Assembly: GCF_000224145.3 (NCBI RefSeq)
Contig: NC_020172.2
Coordinates: 3,393,557 to 3,457,556, forward strand
Length of the DNA: 64,000 nt
Reading direction: 5' to 3'
Source: Ciona intestinalis
Lineage: Eukaryota; Chordata; Ascidiacea; Phlebobranchia; Cionidae
Part shown: positions 40,501 to 55,500 of the stretch, one piece after another
How the letters are laid out: every line of letters begins with the position of its first letter
Position numbering within the stretch: position 1 is the first letter of the stretch
Translations under genes and position numbers: made by a program
The notes under the pieces: generated by a model
Seen by the model: the letters and a program-made list of their open reading frames with translations, nothing else
Told to the model about the DNA's origin: nothing
Database searches by the model: none

Positions 40501-43500
40501 TAGCAGCAGAATACAATAGTTTTTTAAAAATCTTCTTTTTTTTATAAATGAATACCTGAATGTAGGTCTTTTTTTAAATAACTATTTGGAATACCATGTT
40601 AAAACACATCAGCAGTCACTACAATACATTTTCAAACACTAAACTTACTTTTGCATATACAGTGATACCATTTGCCGGACGTTTTCCCAACTGTCGTTCA
40701 TATTTGACGTAGCGTGTTGTAGTTTGTCCTTTGTCGGCGAATCAGGAGTTGTAGCAAGTTGCTGACTACTGCGTTCACATAAGTCCTCGTATTTTGGTTG
40801 CAGTTCATTTTCAAGCTTGTCTGACATAACCTGTATAAAGTGGGGTTTTAAATTAAATCTAATATGAATGAATGAATGTAACTTATTTACCCTCACACTG
40901 CAGGGCAATGAGAGTTGCTTTAACATGAGTGTTCTGTTTCATACACTTTGTGCCTGCTTACAAGTTACCAAGTGTCACTTTTTTAGGGCATTATTTATTT
41001 TGTGACTTTTTTATTTTTTGTCTACTAAACTGGAAATCCTGTATCCAAACCATAAAAAATTGAAGTAATTTGAAAACCAAATAAACATCAAAATTTATGA
41101 AAAAGGGGGTTTATGAAAAATTCAATACAGTTCAGTTTTCTTCACCTTTTGTTGGTCCAATGACTCTGTTAAAATAAACTCAAACCCATTTATACTACAT
41201 TACAAACCCACCAAAAAAAACATTTTTTTTAAAATGCAAAACTAAAAAAAATATGAAAAAAATAGTACATGTACATAAAAAAGAATATACTGAAGTTTTC
41301 TTCACCTTTTGTTGGTTAATGACTCTGTTAACAGCAGTCACATCGTTAGGCAGCATAACGTCTGCTCGAACAAGCTGAGCGTTTTCGACTTTACCAATCT
41401 CAGAACATAGAGATTCAATTTCAGATAGAAGTGTCATGTTTGTACGCTCTGTTTCCGCAACTGTAAAAGTAAAAAATAAAATTTAAATTTAAAACTTTTT
41501 GTTTAGGCCATAACATGATTTGGGGTATAAGATAAATTTGTTTAACTGATCTCTGCCTATAGCTTTTTAAGTGTTTTGGGCATGAAAAAAAAATATTTAA
41601 ACATATAAAACTGTAATATATATTTATAAATATACTGTTTGAGAAAAAAATTCCATTTTTGCTTAAAACAATTACGTAATACTTGTTTAAGATTGCATCA
41701 CAATTGCCCAAGATTGGGCAATATTTTTATGATTTCGCAACAATTTCCCATGATTGCTGCAGCACTGGATTAAAATTGTAAATAATTGCGCAATAATTCC
41801 CAATAATTGCGCAATATCTGTTTATAACGGCGAAATAGTCCCCAATAATTGCGCACTAGTTGCCTAAAGTTACATAACAGTTTCCCATTATTGCGCAACA
41901 CCCACCTGCAAGGTTATCCGTAATAGCAGCATCAACTTGTTCAAGTCGATCCGCCAATTTTGACTTCACCGCCTCCCAGCGCTCGTCTACCGACACATAT
42001 TTGCTCTTGCATTGTTCAGCGTCCACGTCGGGCTCTATGTGCGCGTCGAGCGCCGTTGGGCTCGCTGCCATGAGCTGTTCCCCTGCATTTTCAACTTCAC
42101 CAACTTTAGACTTGGTGGCTTGGGCGGTTTCGTCCTGCTTGGGAACTTCTGCAGCAAGTTGCTGGAATTTGTGGGAAAAATTGTTAAAAAAGTGAATAAT
42201 TTAGAAATAAATTAGGTTTTGGTTAAGAAATAAATTCAGTTCCATTTAAATAACAGACTGGTCATCCCATTTTAGGCAAAATATATATTTTATTATTTAA
42301 TTAACTTACTCAACTGTCCGAACTTTTTTTGTCATTGTTGTAACTTTTACTCTTTTTGACACACTACAATAATGTTGTTCCTATATTTTTACTAATTTGG
42401 GCATTTTTCCCGAAAAATAAGGCCAAAATGGACTGAACAGATCAAAAAAGGCATAAAAAAGATTAAAAAGCCATAAAACAGATCAAAAATAAAGAATAAG
42501 TTTAAAAACCAGGAAATCAATGTATAAAAAAATCAATTAATTTTCACGCACCATGATTTGTGCTCTAAGTTTCTTTAGTTCATTGACGTCACCAGAATCA
42601 ACCGGTTTTTCAATACATTGTTCATAGTTTGATGTTGTATCTTCAAAGTCATGGATTTTCACAACTGCTTCTTTCAAGACAGCAAGTCTACAAAAAAAAA
42701 GAAATATTTTTTTACCAAATATTACAAAAAATATATATGAATATAAAAAAAATGGTTAAATATGGAAGTAGTAAAATAATATGCAAAGGTTGAAACAAAT
42801 CTATAGTTACTTTAATAGTTACTTTGTGAAAAAAATTTGTAAATGCGTAAAAAAACACGAAATTTTAAAAAGTTACTTTTTAAACAAAATCTAAAAATTT
42901 GTGAAAGTTTTTTTGTAAACAATATCGCGAAATTTATAAAAAAAATTACTAAAATCAGTATAATTCTTTTTTGTAAACGCTATAAAAACACAATTCCACT
43001 CACTTTGTTGCATAGAGTTGAGAAACCTTGTTCAATTCCTCCCACAGTTGGTGCATTATGCGTTCGGCATCGTCAAGTTTTTCAAGGGTGGTGTTTAGGA
43101 AGCTAACGTCATCTGTGCCATTTGCTTGATGGCTGTTTGTGCATTCGGCAGAAAGTGTGAAATAATCTCCGGAAAGTAGATGCAGCTTTTCGCCAATGTG
43201 CTGTGGAAATGAATTAGGTAAAAAAAATTGTTTTTTTTGGTAAAAAAGTAAACTTTTTAACCATTTTGTTAAAAACAAGCCTAAATATTTTTGTTAAAAA
43301 AACTACCAAATCTTTTTTTTACAGTCAAATTTTGTTGGGCACTTTTTGTTCGATCTTTTAGTGATAAATATTGACAAAATGCACCAGCACTACTATAGAA
43401 TGTTCAGAAAGTCCTTGTGCACTTACATATTTATTAACAGACATATTTTAGTAAAGAATCCAGAAGGTAAATATAAAAGACAATTAAAAAATAATGTTGA

Positions 43501-46500
43501 AAGGGACCCCCAATAGCATCAATACAGGCTTAAGGTGGCTGTACACAGTATCCGGTCGCATGCAAACCCATTACCGAGTTTCGCAAGCGGCAGCGAAATC
43601 CGGACAAAACGGACGAATTCCAGATACTGCGTACAGTCACCTTTAGACTTTTTTTTATTTTGTTTCTAAACATCAGTAAATATAGAAAAAATATTACAAC
43701 AGTACACAGTGACTTTTCAAACAGCCTGTACTTTATAATAAAACTTTCAAAAACTAAAAATTTTACATTTTATTGCAAAAAATGGTTATTCTTACGTTTT
43801 GTTGTAACATGCATCTCTCGATACTGTTTTTATCATCATGAGATAATGGCATCTGTATAAGGGTTGTCTGGGATTGCTCAATTCTGCTGAGCTCAGCATT
43901 TAATGCGAGGACTCTGTGCAGTAAGTCACTTGCTTCTCTATCCATGGATGAAGCTGTTCAAGAAAATTAAAATTTAAAACACAATAAAAAAAATAAAAAT
44001 AAAAATATGTAACTTTTTAAACACAATAAAGATTAATATGTATTTTTTTTAATTTAAAAAAACAATAATTTTTTATCTTTAATTTTAAACATAATAAATT
44101 CAAATAAAATAATATAATATAATAAAAACTGAACACTACTGGTATTTTTTCACACACCTAGGTGTATGAAACAGAACACCCGTGTTATAACAACTGTCGT
44201 TTTCCAGCCACGCAAGGATAAAGCAAGTTACTTTCATATTAAAATAAATAATATATCATTTGGATACCCCAAAATAACAATAAATACGATAATGTTACCA
44301 AAAATAATTTTTAATATCTCTCTTTAGCTACTAGAAATTTTCCAAGTTATATTCATATTAAAACAGATAACATTTGTTAGCTACCCCAAAAATAACGTTA
44401 TACACAATAATGTTTACCAAAACAAGTTTAATATATATCAAAAACACTATATAGCAGAAAAACAAAAAAAATCACTCAAAAATGTTACCTTTTTGCAGTT
44501 TAAGACATTGTTTCTCCGTATTTGCTGCTAGAATCATCAGTTTTGCTTTGGCTGCTGCCCATCTTTCTTCCAGAGCTGTGATCTCTGTGTCCAGGTCCTC
44601 TACCTCCGGACCTTGCATCATCTCTGGAGGAAATTGGGAGACAACTCCTCTGGTGGAGGAGTGGTTCTTCCGGAGCGTTCCGAAACTGTTGTCCACATTG
44701 TCACATGCTCCGAGAAGATTCTAGAAAAAGAGAAAAATATGGGAAATTTATTTTCTGGTTTGGATTATATTATGTATTATAAAAATCTAAAACAGGGTAA
44801 ACCTTCCAGTTAAAAGCATAAAACGTGCATTGTGCAACTTGCTAAAAATTAAATCTAAACTCATTTTTTTGTTAAAAAAAATAAAAAAGATATATAATTT
44901 TTTTAAACGCAATAAAAATAATTAAATAAAAAATTGTAAAAAAAACATGTTACTTAATTTTTTCTAAACACAATAAAAATTTTTAAATAAAAAATTATAA
45001 AAAATATGTTACCTTTATTCTCTGGTTTCTTAACTGGACCGCTGCCAAGTCATCTGTGTCGCAATCATCAGCAATTGCTGTTTCAAAGTTTTCCACCGCC
45101 CCTTCACATACTTTCAGTGCTTGTATGGTGTGCGTCACACCACGAATTCTGGGGTAAAATGAGTTTTTATTAATTTAAAACTAAACTGATAATTTCGGTG
45201 TTGCATTTTTAGCTGTAAAAAATGTGTTTTGGGCTTCCAATTTGGCTGTTTCTTTTTAAGTTCAAAGCTAAAGTAATAATTTCTGTATCGGTTTGTAACA
45301 TTTTTTCTAAAATAGGTATTTTTTGGTTTCAAATGTAGACTCAACAAATTTTTATTGTGTCCAGGTTATAATGTTTTTATAATACAGTTACTGTAACGTC
45401 TGTGTTGATTTGTAATATTTATAGCTTTAAAAAAAGATTTGGGGGTCCTGATTTGGCTCTTTCTGTGTCTAAAAGTTTATAGTTTTATTGCAATGCCAAT
45501 ACTTATTACTGTTTTAAAATTACTAAAAAAATTATTTAGTAAAACAGGACTTGATACAATTTAAATGCATTTAAACTTAATTTAGTGAGGTTCCGCAGCG
45601 TGGTACGCCATGGGTCCTAGGATTTAGGCCAAGATTGGCCCATTACCCAGGATTTAAAACTTACTTTTCCAGGAAGATATGTGTGATCAGCCACACACGT
45701 GTCCAGCATTCTTGTACGTCATGTAAAGCCTCGCGAAGCTCTGGCAAGCTCGGTGCCGCGCCTGTAGCTTCGTGATTGACAAAGTTTACAACTTCTGCTT
45801 GCAAGCAATCGTAATCGGTTTTCAAATCTTCAACTTTATCGACCAAACCCTGTTGGAATTTGAAAAGAGTGTGAACTGTTTCTATAAAATTTTTTAAAAA
45901 ATTAATGAAAAATGATAAGATGAAGACAGGTGTTTGAACTATAGTTTAATTTTCAGGTTAAACTGTGATTTTTTTTGACAAAAATTTTAAAGCATGTTAA
46001 GAATATGTTTATCTCAAAATTTTCAGAAAATAACTGGATAAAATGTAAAAATGGCAAAATACAGATTTTTTTTCAAAAATATAAAATATTATAAAAAAAT
46101 TCCAAAAATAAAAATTAGACTAAAAACCCTAAAAAATCCGTTAAACCAAAAATATAAGATTAAAATTACCTGTTGTGTGTTTTGTACATCAGCCAAAGCA
46201 TCTTTATCATGTGGAAGTGGATTGTTAGTAAGAGGTTTCTCTTTTTCTTCAATCGATTGAATTTTCTCCAGAAGTTTTCGCAGCCTTGCGATAAGAGATT
46301 GGCTGGTTTTTTCTTCAGCAAGCGCTGAAATTAAAAAGATTTTTGAATTTTTTAGGGGTTTGTAAAAAGTTAGGATGTTTTCGTATTAATTTTGATTTAA
46401 ATTTAAAAAAACATTAAAACTTAGAAAACTGATAAAAACAATTATTGTAAAGTTAGCAGTTGACAAATTTAGGTCTATTGTTAAAAATTTGGGATGTTTT

Positions 46501-49500
46501 ATCTTAATTTTAATGTTTAAAAATAGTAACAATTTATAAAAGTTATACATTTTTTTTGTAAAGTTTTGCGTCTTACCTTTTTCTGCTTGGGGAAGAACAG
46601 CTGTGATCTTGTTTAATCTGAAAAATAGGTAAAATTGAACTATTAATAAACCGTTTCATAAATATTATATATTCTGGTATACATTCTACTAGTAAATCAC
46701 TTTAATAAAAGCAATTTTTTCATTACTTTTTCATTATTTCAATTTATAACTTTTTATTTATATTTTTTTACAAGTTTATGATATTTTTTGTTATTATTTT
46801 TTACAATTTTTTTAATTTGTTAGAAATTTAACCTCGGCAAGTCTCACCTGTCATCCACTTTAACTTTGCAGACTTTCCATCTTTGTAAAAGGTCATCTGC
46901 TCTCTCGGAGCATTCTTCTACATCTTTGGATGTTGGAGGAGCGTTTACTGCCTCGCTCAACTTTACTTCCACATCCTGCATCTTGTTCCTGTGATCCTCC
47001 AACCTCACAAAGAGCGTGCTCTTCTGGTTCATCTGATCCCTGAGGTTCTGGATGCGGAAAAATAAAGATAAATAATTTTTAAAAATTAAATAAAAAGCAG
47101 AGAAATAATAATTTGAGACAACGTTTAAATTTTTTCCGTTAACTAAACATTTTATAGTCTAAATAAAAATCTAACTACACAAAATCTTTAAAATAAAGTT
47201 CCAAAGAATAAATTACGATTATTTTTAACATTTTAATACAAATCATGTTTTATAAATGATTGTTTTGTAAGTTGTGTAAATAAAACTCAACAGAACACAC
47301 GCGGTATGAATGATTTAGATTTACACACTGCGTTTATTGTTAAAGAGAAGTGTCCTACCACCAGAACAGTATTTTAATAACACTACTATATATTTTTCAC
47401 AAGTATTGGAAAAATAATATAGACCATTTTTAAAGTGAAAATAGCCGTTAAGTTAGAGACATTTTTTTTATTAACTTTAAATAAAAAATCAGAATAAAAC
47501 AAAAGAATATGAATTGATATAACTTTTTTTAAAAGGAAAAATGTGAAAATATGAATATGACAAAATATAAAGGGAGAAAAATGTATCTGTAAAAAAGGAG
47601 CTGAGAATATGAATATGAGAGAATTTAATTTAAAAAAGAAAAAAGGCAAAAATATGAATAAGAGAGAAGTATATTTAAAAAAAAAAAAGGCTAAAATATG
47701 AATTTGAGACAATGTAAAGTGAGAGAAATGTATTTAAAAAGGAAAAAGGTGAAAATATGAGAGATGTGTTAACACCCAAACCCTCACACCATTATTATCT
47801 TACTGTATTTATGTCACATCGACTCTGAAATAAATGTTCATAGTTAACCCAGTAACGTTGCTCATAAATTTTAAAACAAATATTCCAACAGTGTAGTATA
47901 ACTACATGATAGAAAAATAAATAGAGAACTCATTTTAAATGTAAAAAATGATATTGTGTAACCTAAAAGTTTGGCCTTTTGCAATTTATATTAAAAACCT
48001 TATAAAAAATGAGTAACAAAAGGACTTGGTACAAAATCTTAGAGTTTTCAAGATTATTGCTTTTAAATGTCAAATTAGATACCAATACATTAAGTTTTAC
48101 AATGTATTTTTTTTAAAAAATGACAAAATTTCTTTAAATTTTAGCTGATATTTTGTCAAAAATAAAAATTTACATTTTTTCCCATTAAAAAAATAGAAAC
48201 AAAATTTAAAAAAGAAAAAAAAATTATTAAAAACAAACAAAGAAATTAGTTTACCAGGAAGACTTCTTGCTGCTGGAGGAGCTGATCACGATCCGAGAGA
48301 TCTACATCATGAACTAAGAGAGTTTGCTCCACATCGGTGACGACGTTACCCGCTTCATCCAGGTTTACGAGGATCAGATGAACAACTTTGATCCTGGAGG
48401 AAAAAAGAGGATAAGTTTGGAGGAAAAAGACAGTGCATTTTCTAAGTTAGTTTGGAAGAAATTATTAAAGTTAGTTTGGCAAAAAAAATATAGTTAGTTG
48501 GGATTTTTTAGTTCGTTTGGATGAAAAGAAGTTGCATTTCTTGCTTAAGAAACCTAGGTTGCTGATAGCTTTAAAGTTTGGTAGGGGTTTTGGATCCATG
48601 AAGCTTTTTTTAGGGAAGTAAGAATATTTTGTAACGGTTTGGTAGCATATATATATATGTAGCATATAGTTTTGAAAATAATATTCTTTACTATTTGTAC
48701 TTTGAGGTGTTATTAAACAATTAAAATGTGATTTTTTAAAAGAATAACCCAAAAAAGGTGATAAACCAAAAACCGTATGACACTTTTAGGGGGTACATGT
48801 CCCAATTTCCAACAACACTCAATTTTTAAATGATTATTTTTGCCAAAAACAAACACATGCAAAATAAAATACCAGACCAGACATATTATAAACAATATTT
48901 TAGTGGCTCATCTGGTATAAAAACGCAGTTTTTTTCCACAAGCCACTAATATATTATTCAATAAAAAAACACCTAAAAAGCATTTTTCTCTTACTTATCA
49001 AGGTAAACATAAGTGATGTTCCAAGTGTTGTTCCATTTGTCCACAACTACATCAAGTTGTGTTGAAAGTTGTTGTGTCATAGGAGTTTTTGGATTGCTTT
49101 CGAGTATTTTTCGTGAGTCGTCACATGTTTGGGAGTAATGAGGTTCTAGACGTGAAAGCTCATTTGCAGATGCCTAAAAAAATCAATATTATTATTTGTT
49201 TATCTTTATAAAGCAGTGGTTCCCAAGGTATGGGTCTGAAACACTGAAAGCATAAAAAAAGCATAAAACCCAAACTTTAAATCTATCAAAACGAAATAAA
49301 CCTTTAAAATTTAGTTAATTCGCATACAAAAAAAATTTTTTTAAGTCTGATTATTTAAAAATCTGATACACTGAATATTTTTACCTTTAATAGTTAAAGG
49401 GACATACCAACGAAAAATCAACATTTGAATAATCATATAAATGCTTAAATGTGATGTGAAGGTACCACCAACGTTTCAAAAAAACAGCTCCTGAAAAAAA

Positions 49501-52500
49501 TGTGTGACAAAACCACAAATCCAAAAACTGGAGTCAAAAAATCGTTGTGTGACAATTTTTCTTTGGTATGCCCCTTTAAATACAAGTATGCTAAAAATAA
49601 TAAAAAAAAGTCTAATGGTTAATCTTAAGATTCCAAACCAACCTCTTGCTCCTGGAGTAAAACTTGAACCTCATCTTTATCTTGAGGGAGATCTTTGCTC
49701 ACTCTGGTCATCACTGTATCATGGACATCCGAAATCCTCCGGAGCAAAACATTAAGTCTTGAGATGTAGGATTGACATGTCTCTTCAAGATCATTCTCTG
49801 TGATATAATTGGGGGAGTTAGGGATTGGTTTCAATTGCGCAACACTGAAAATAAGGAGGTTCGTTTTGCATTGTGCAACACTGTTTTATGAATAGCATTG
49901 CTTATATGGTTATACAGAAACATAAAGGAACATACCCTATTAGTTTTAAAGTTCTAATTTTTTTTTAAATTATAGATGTCAAAAAATTCTGTAATTTATT
50001 AAAATAAACTAATTTGCTAAAAATGCCAAAAACACAGTACAACATAAGAAACCTAAAGCATTGGAATTTCTTAAAATACCTTTTTGCACATAAAAAAAAA
50101 ACTATATAAAAATGTAAAATATTTTAAAAAATTCTAAATAAATTAAGCAAAGTTTGTTTAAAATTATAACAAAAACAACACGAACTGCAACAAAAAACAG
50201 CCCTATAATTTCTCAAAATACCTTCTTGCAATTTCTTCTCCAAATCTTCCACATGTTGCCTGCATAGGTTTACATCCATGGATGATTTCTGTATATGGGG
50301 AGTGGTGTTATCAGGGATGTCTTTGGAAACATCTTTCATCAGATTAAGGTCGTCCGCGAGCTGATGAAGAGCGTTTTCACGCTCCGTTGGAGTCAGGGTC
50401 CGGTACTAAAAGAAAAAAATGAATATTTTTGAAGAACTTTTTAGAAAGACAGAATTTCATTAGAAATTTTCATAATTTTTTTTTTTTTCTAAAAAATTAA
50501 ACAGAAAATATAAAAAATATCCAAAATGACAGAAAATATAAAAAGTTTCCAAAACAACAGCAAAAAAACATAAAAAATATCTAAAATTTTCAAAGGGAAT
50601 TTTATTATTTTTTTAAACATATTTTTGAAAGTTAAACACAGATTACTTAAAAATATAATTGTTCCTTTCCATATTTAAAAAAAATCTTACAGTGTCGATA
50701 TTCCAGGACAAAACATTCTGGCAGTTTTCTTTGTTCCCTACGACAACTTTATAAAACTTCCATCGATTTTCGCAAACTTTTTGATCCTCGGACAATTTTT
50801 CCAAATCCTCATCCAAAGAATCCGCTCTTCGGATGTTGGAGGAGCTGGGAGGAGGAATTCGGAAGACGAGGGAGGGAACGCTCCCAGTTTGACCGGATGC
50901 GGTCTGCACGGTCCAGTTTTGAGCCGGATCATCTTCCTTGTGGAGGAGGATGCAGTCTTCTCCTTTTGCGACAGCGATCTAGAGGATAATTGAGGAACAT
51001 AAGCATTCCTATGTTTGACAACTATGAGTGTAACTGTATTTTAACAATGTCACCTCAGATTTTACCCTGCTGTTAGGTGTCTAAACAAATAAGCAGAGCC
51101 AAAGTATACTGAATTCACCACAATATATTAATCAACGAGGTTCCCTACTATGAGTCAGAATGTAACTCTATTTTTACATATTTTTTACTCATAATATGTA
51201 AAAAAAAATAATCAATTTTTTTAAATGTACTCACATTATCTCCCCTGTAAGTAACAAGTGCTTGAATATGAACATTCTTTTCACATGGAGCATCCACTCG
51301 CCTCTCCTCAACACAAGGAACAACGTTGCTCTGTGTTTTGATCACGTCAACTGATTTTTTCAAGTCAGCTACTTCATCTTGCAGTTTCTGTAAATTTAAA
51401 AAGTTTAATTTTTTTATTAATAATATATTTAAATTTATAATTTTTTTTTAATTTTTCAAATTCTTGGATTTTTTTTAAATTTGTTAGAATATTTTTTTAA
51501 ATTTTTTATAAAAATAACTTTTTATTACATATTTATAAAGCGAGATTATAGGCTATAAAACAAAAAAAATGAGAGAAAAAAAAGCAAAACAAAAACTTCT
51601 TACATTAAGTTTATTTGAAATTTCTTGAACATCTGATAATTTGATTCCATCTTCAATTGTTTCGTTCAAATCTTGAATATCTTTCTTACAATCCTCAAGT
51701 TTGCGTTCGGCAATGGCACAGTTGTGGCAGAACTGAAAAAATAAAGTTAATAAGCGCCAATTTTTTTCCAGAAAAAGATGACATTTTTTGTAAATTTGAA
51801 CATTTTTGGATGTACATATTTCTATTAAAAAACTTATGCACGAAAATGGAATCCTTCATTAAAAATAAAAGCCCAAAAGTCATTTTTCTTAATTTAAAAA
51901 AAAATTAATTAAAAAAAATAATTTAACTCAATTGAAATTGCTAAACACCTGAAATTTTCAATTCAAAACAAAAACTTAATTCCCAAAAACTTTCTTTAAT
52001 TGAAATTACGAATTACCTGGTCATGTTGTGTGAGGTCTTTCACATGCTGCTCATGGCAGAGCATTAAGTGAAGAACTCGCTGCCATTGATCCTTAAGTGC
52101 AGTGAGGTATGCACTGACTACATTGTTAGCTGGGTGTTGTTCATCTACAAGCTGCTGTCCTTTCTTAAGTGTTGAGGTGTATGAAGGCTCGCGTGCTTCT
52201 ATGTCTCCCATTAGGTTCTAAAAGACATTTTTGGGTAAGTTTATGGAAAAATTTAAAATTTGGGGGCAAATTTCAAATTTTGGATAAATTTCAAATTTGG
52301 GATAAATTTCAAATTTTGGATAAATTTCAAATTTCGGAAAAAATTTCAAATTTTGGATAAATTTCCTGATTTTTATTTATTGCTGTTTTTGGCAGGATGT
52401 GGCCTTAAAATAGGACTAGGCAAGTTTTGCCGATTTAGGTCTAAAACAATAAGTTTTTAGTTGTTGTAAAGCTTGTCTTGTTAAAAATTTATGATTTGAG

Positions 52501-55500
52501 AGAAAACTGGTAATGTTTTATTATACCCTTTTTACACAGTAAATAAAATACCATATATATCTGACGTTTGTCACTTTATGCCAAAAAAAAAAAAAAAAAA
52601 CTAAAAACTTAGACTGCGTTTACAATTTGGTAAAAACCTTTAAAATAAAATTGTTTATCAAATTTCCTAATTTTAATAACATTTAAACATTACATACCAG
52701 GTATTCCTGCTCAAGAGTAGGAGCGTCATAATCTGGAATGCTCTTCACAGTTTCATCATCTTCCTTCTGGTTCATCCACATTAAATGAGTTGTTGCATCT
52801 CGAACAAAACCAATCAAACTGTCAAGGTGAGCAGATCTCGTGTTGGCCGAATTCTGTAAAAATTAAATCATTTTAACTAAGTTAAAACTAAGTTATCCAA
52901 ATCCTGATCTTGTTTTAAACAATTACCAACGTTCTATGGGAGTCATACGTTTACTACTAAATGGGACGAGAAAATAAAGTTAATAGGTGACCCATCTTCC
53001 CCCACCCTAATATATATTACTTAGGCTAGGCCTGCTAGCAACTACAGCAGAATGTACTTTTTACATAAACTTTTCAAGTACTAATGCACTAATCAAAATT
53101 TAAAAAGTAGGTTTTTTTAATTGCATTTATTAGGAAAAAAATATACTGAACATATTAACTCACACATAAGAGTTGGTAGTTTACTTCCAAAGTGGAGAGA
53201 AGCTGACAGTAAGTGACAAAATCACTGGATCCATTTTCGAACTTGTTCTGTTCAAAGTTGTAAATTTTTGCTTTTTTTATTATTAAATTTTTTAAAATGT
53301 ATCAATCCAGACAAAAAATAACATATTTTCAAAATAATAATTAAAAACAAGACAATGTTGGTTTCGTAAACGTTAAGGTTAATTTAGTTATTTTTTTTGC
53401 AAAAATATCTATATATAAAGAGAGAGAGAAAGACATATCAATTTTACTTTGTTCTCGTGTTGGCAAGTGTGCACGCTTTTTTCAAAGTTCTTAATTTCTT
53501 TCTGTAGTTTCGCAAAATCTTCAATCTGTTGCTTAACCGTTGGAAAGTCAGTTCCCCAAGCAAAGTTGTCAACTGTTGCCTAAAAATAGAAAAACTGTTT
53601 TTATTTTTCCAGTATTTACAATCAAGTGAAAAAACCTATGCAGCCAACTGGTTTAACTTTTGTTCAGTGAACTTTTTGCACAATTTTTATGTAAGTAAAA
53701 AAAATATTAAAACGATCTTTTAAATAAACAGTTCAAATTTATAGCTTATTTAAAGACTGTAAAATAAACAGTTTAATTAAAAAAAAAAATTACTATTATA
53801 TATTAAAAAATTAAATTTAACAAACAAAATAAAAAGCCTCTTATCCAAAACAATAATTTTACTTGAATCTGAAATATATTTTTACCTGTTTTTCTTCCAC
53901 CCATTTTATGCACTGGACAAGGAATCTGTATTCGTTTGTATCCTCTAGTTTGGGTTTCATGTTAGCAAGTGCATCAAGCCTTATCTGCTCAATGTGTTGA
54001 AGCGCCATGTTGTATTCAGACTTTAACGCAATCCATTTTTCATGTAAAGCGAAAACGCTGGAAATAAGTTATATTATATTTTTACCCAAACTTGTTTTTT
54101 AAATTTTTGCCGTTTGTTTATATTTAATATAATTTTCATTTAAAAAGTAATAAATTTTAATTTTTTTAAATATTAAATATGATTTTTGTTTAAAAAGTGA
54201 TAAATAAAATGATTATTTTTTGTTTACTAGATATTTTAAAATCAGCGCAACTGGTTTATAAAGGGGTTAAAAGCAGACAAAAAGGTAAAATTTCAAGAGA
54301 TTTGTGTGTTGTGACTTCATTATGGTTTTAAATTGAATAGTTGGAAAATTGGACACAATTTAATTTCAAATTTAATTTTTGACTTTCAAAACCACACAAA
54401 TATTCACAAATTGAATTATATACACAGAGTAATATGATTAAACTACTGTCGCCAAAAATTAAGTGGTTTTTCAAAATAACAAACTTATCGGTATAGTTTA
54501 AACATATAAGAATACGAATACCTAACTAAAGGTATCATTTGCATAAATGCATTTAATTTGTGATTTCATTTTTTTTTATATATATATATATTATTAGACA
54601 CTTTTTAATGAAAAAATTAAAAATTATAACAAAATAATAAATATTAACTTTATTTATCTTTTCGGATAGGAAAACTTTAAATAGTTGTTAAAACACGCTT
54701 ACAGTTAAAAACATATTTACATTTAATTGGAAGAAATTAAGTGCGGTCGCTACACCTAGCAGACAAACGAGCCATTTATGTTTTATATAAAACTTTAAAA
54801 CACCCCTCTAGATTCTGGCAGACAAAAACACGCCCACTCACGTTTTATACATATCTTCAGCTTGGTAGTAATCGCTGTTTTTGAGAGATTGTACATCAAC
54901 AAACAATGTACGAATATCCCCATCACAGGAATCAAGTAAAGCCTTGACATCACTGTGGAGTTTCGCATCGTCTTCGCCATTCATTATCTGAGAAATTCAA
55001 TACTCATTACATTTTTGAAACATTTTATACATTTATATATATATATATATCCATTTTTTTTAACTATTGGTTTAAATTTGAATACAAACTTTTTCAAAAT
55101 ATATAATTATATTATATATATATATGTATATAGAATGTAACTGTGTCACATTTCATTTCGTTAAAACTCATCAGACTGTACATTTGGAGACTCGAACATG
55201 TTTTGCGAAAAAAAAATGCAAAATCGCAAAATGTACAGTCATTTTTTTTATATGTAAAAAAATAAAATATAAAAAAAATAAATAAATAAATAAATATATA
55301 TTTTTATTTTAACAATAAAAAAGTCTTAAATTATTGCTTTACACTACATTACAGGTGTTTCAAATATTTAAGTTCATAATTTTTTTTAACTTTTTTTAAT
55401 AGAAATAATACAGAGGTTCTTAAAAGCCCCTTTTTGGGGATGTGTAAGGATATATAGGGGCAATTACCCCCTTTTATTGATTGACAGTACCCCTTTTTAT

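Noticed and set aside
49798..49844. Upstream CAG as the N22 acceptor
   Set aside because: It would put N22 in the wrong phase after N21 (a TGA follows). The acceptor at 49798-49799 restores the frame.
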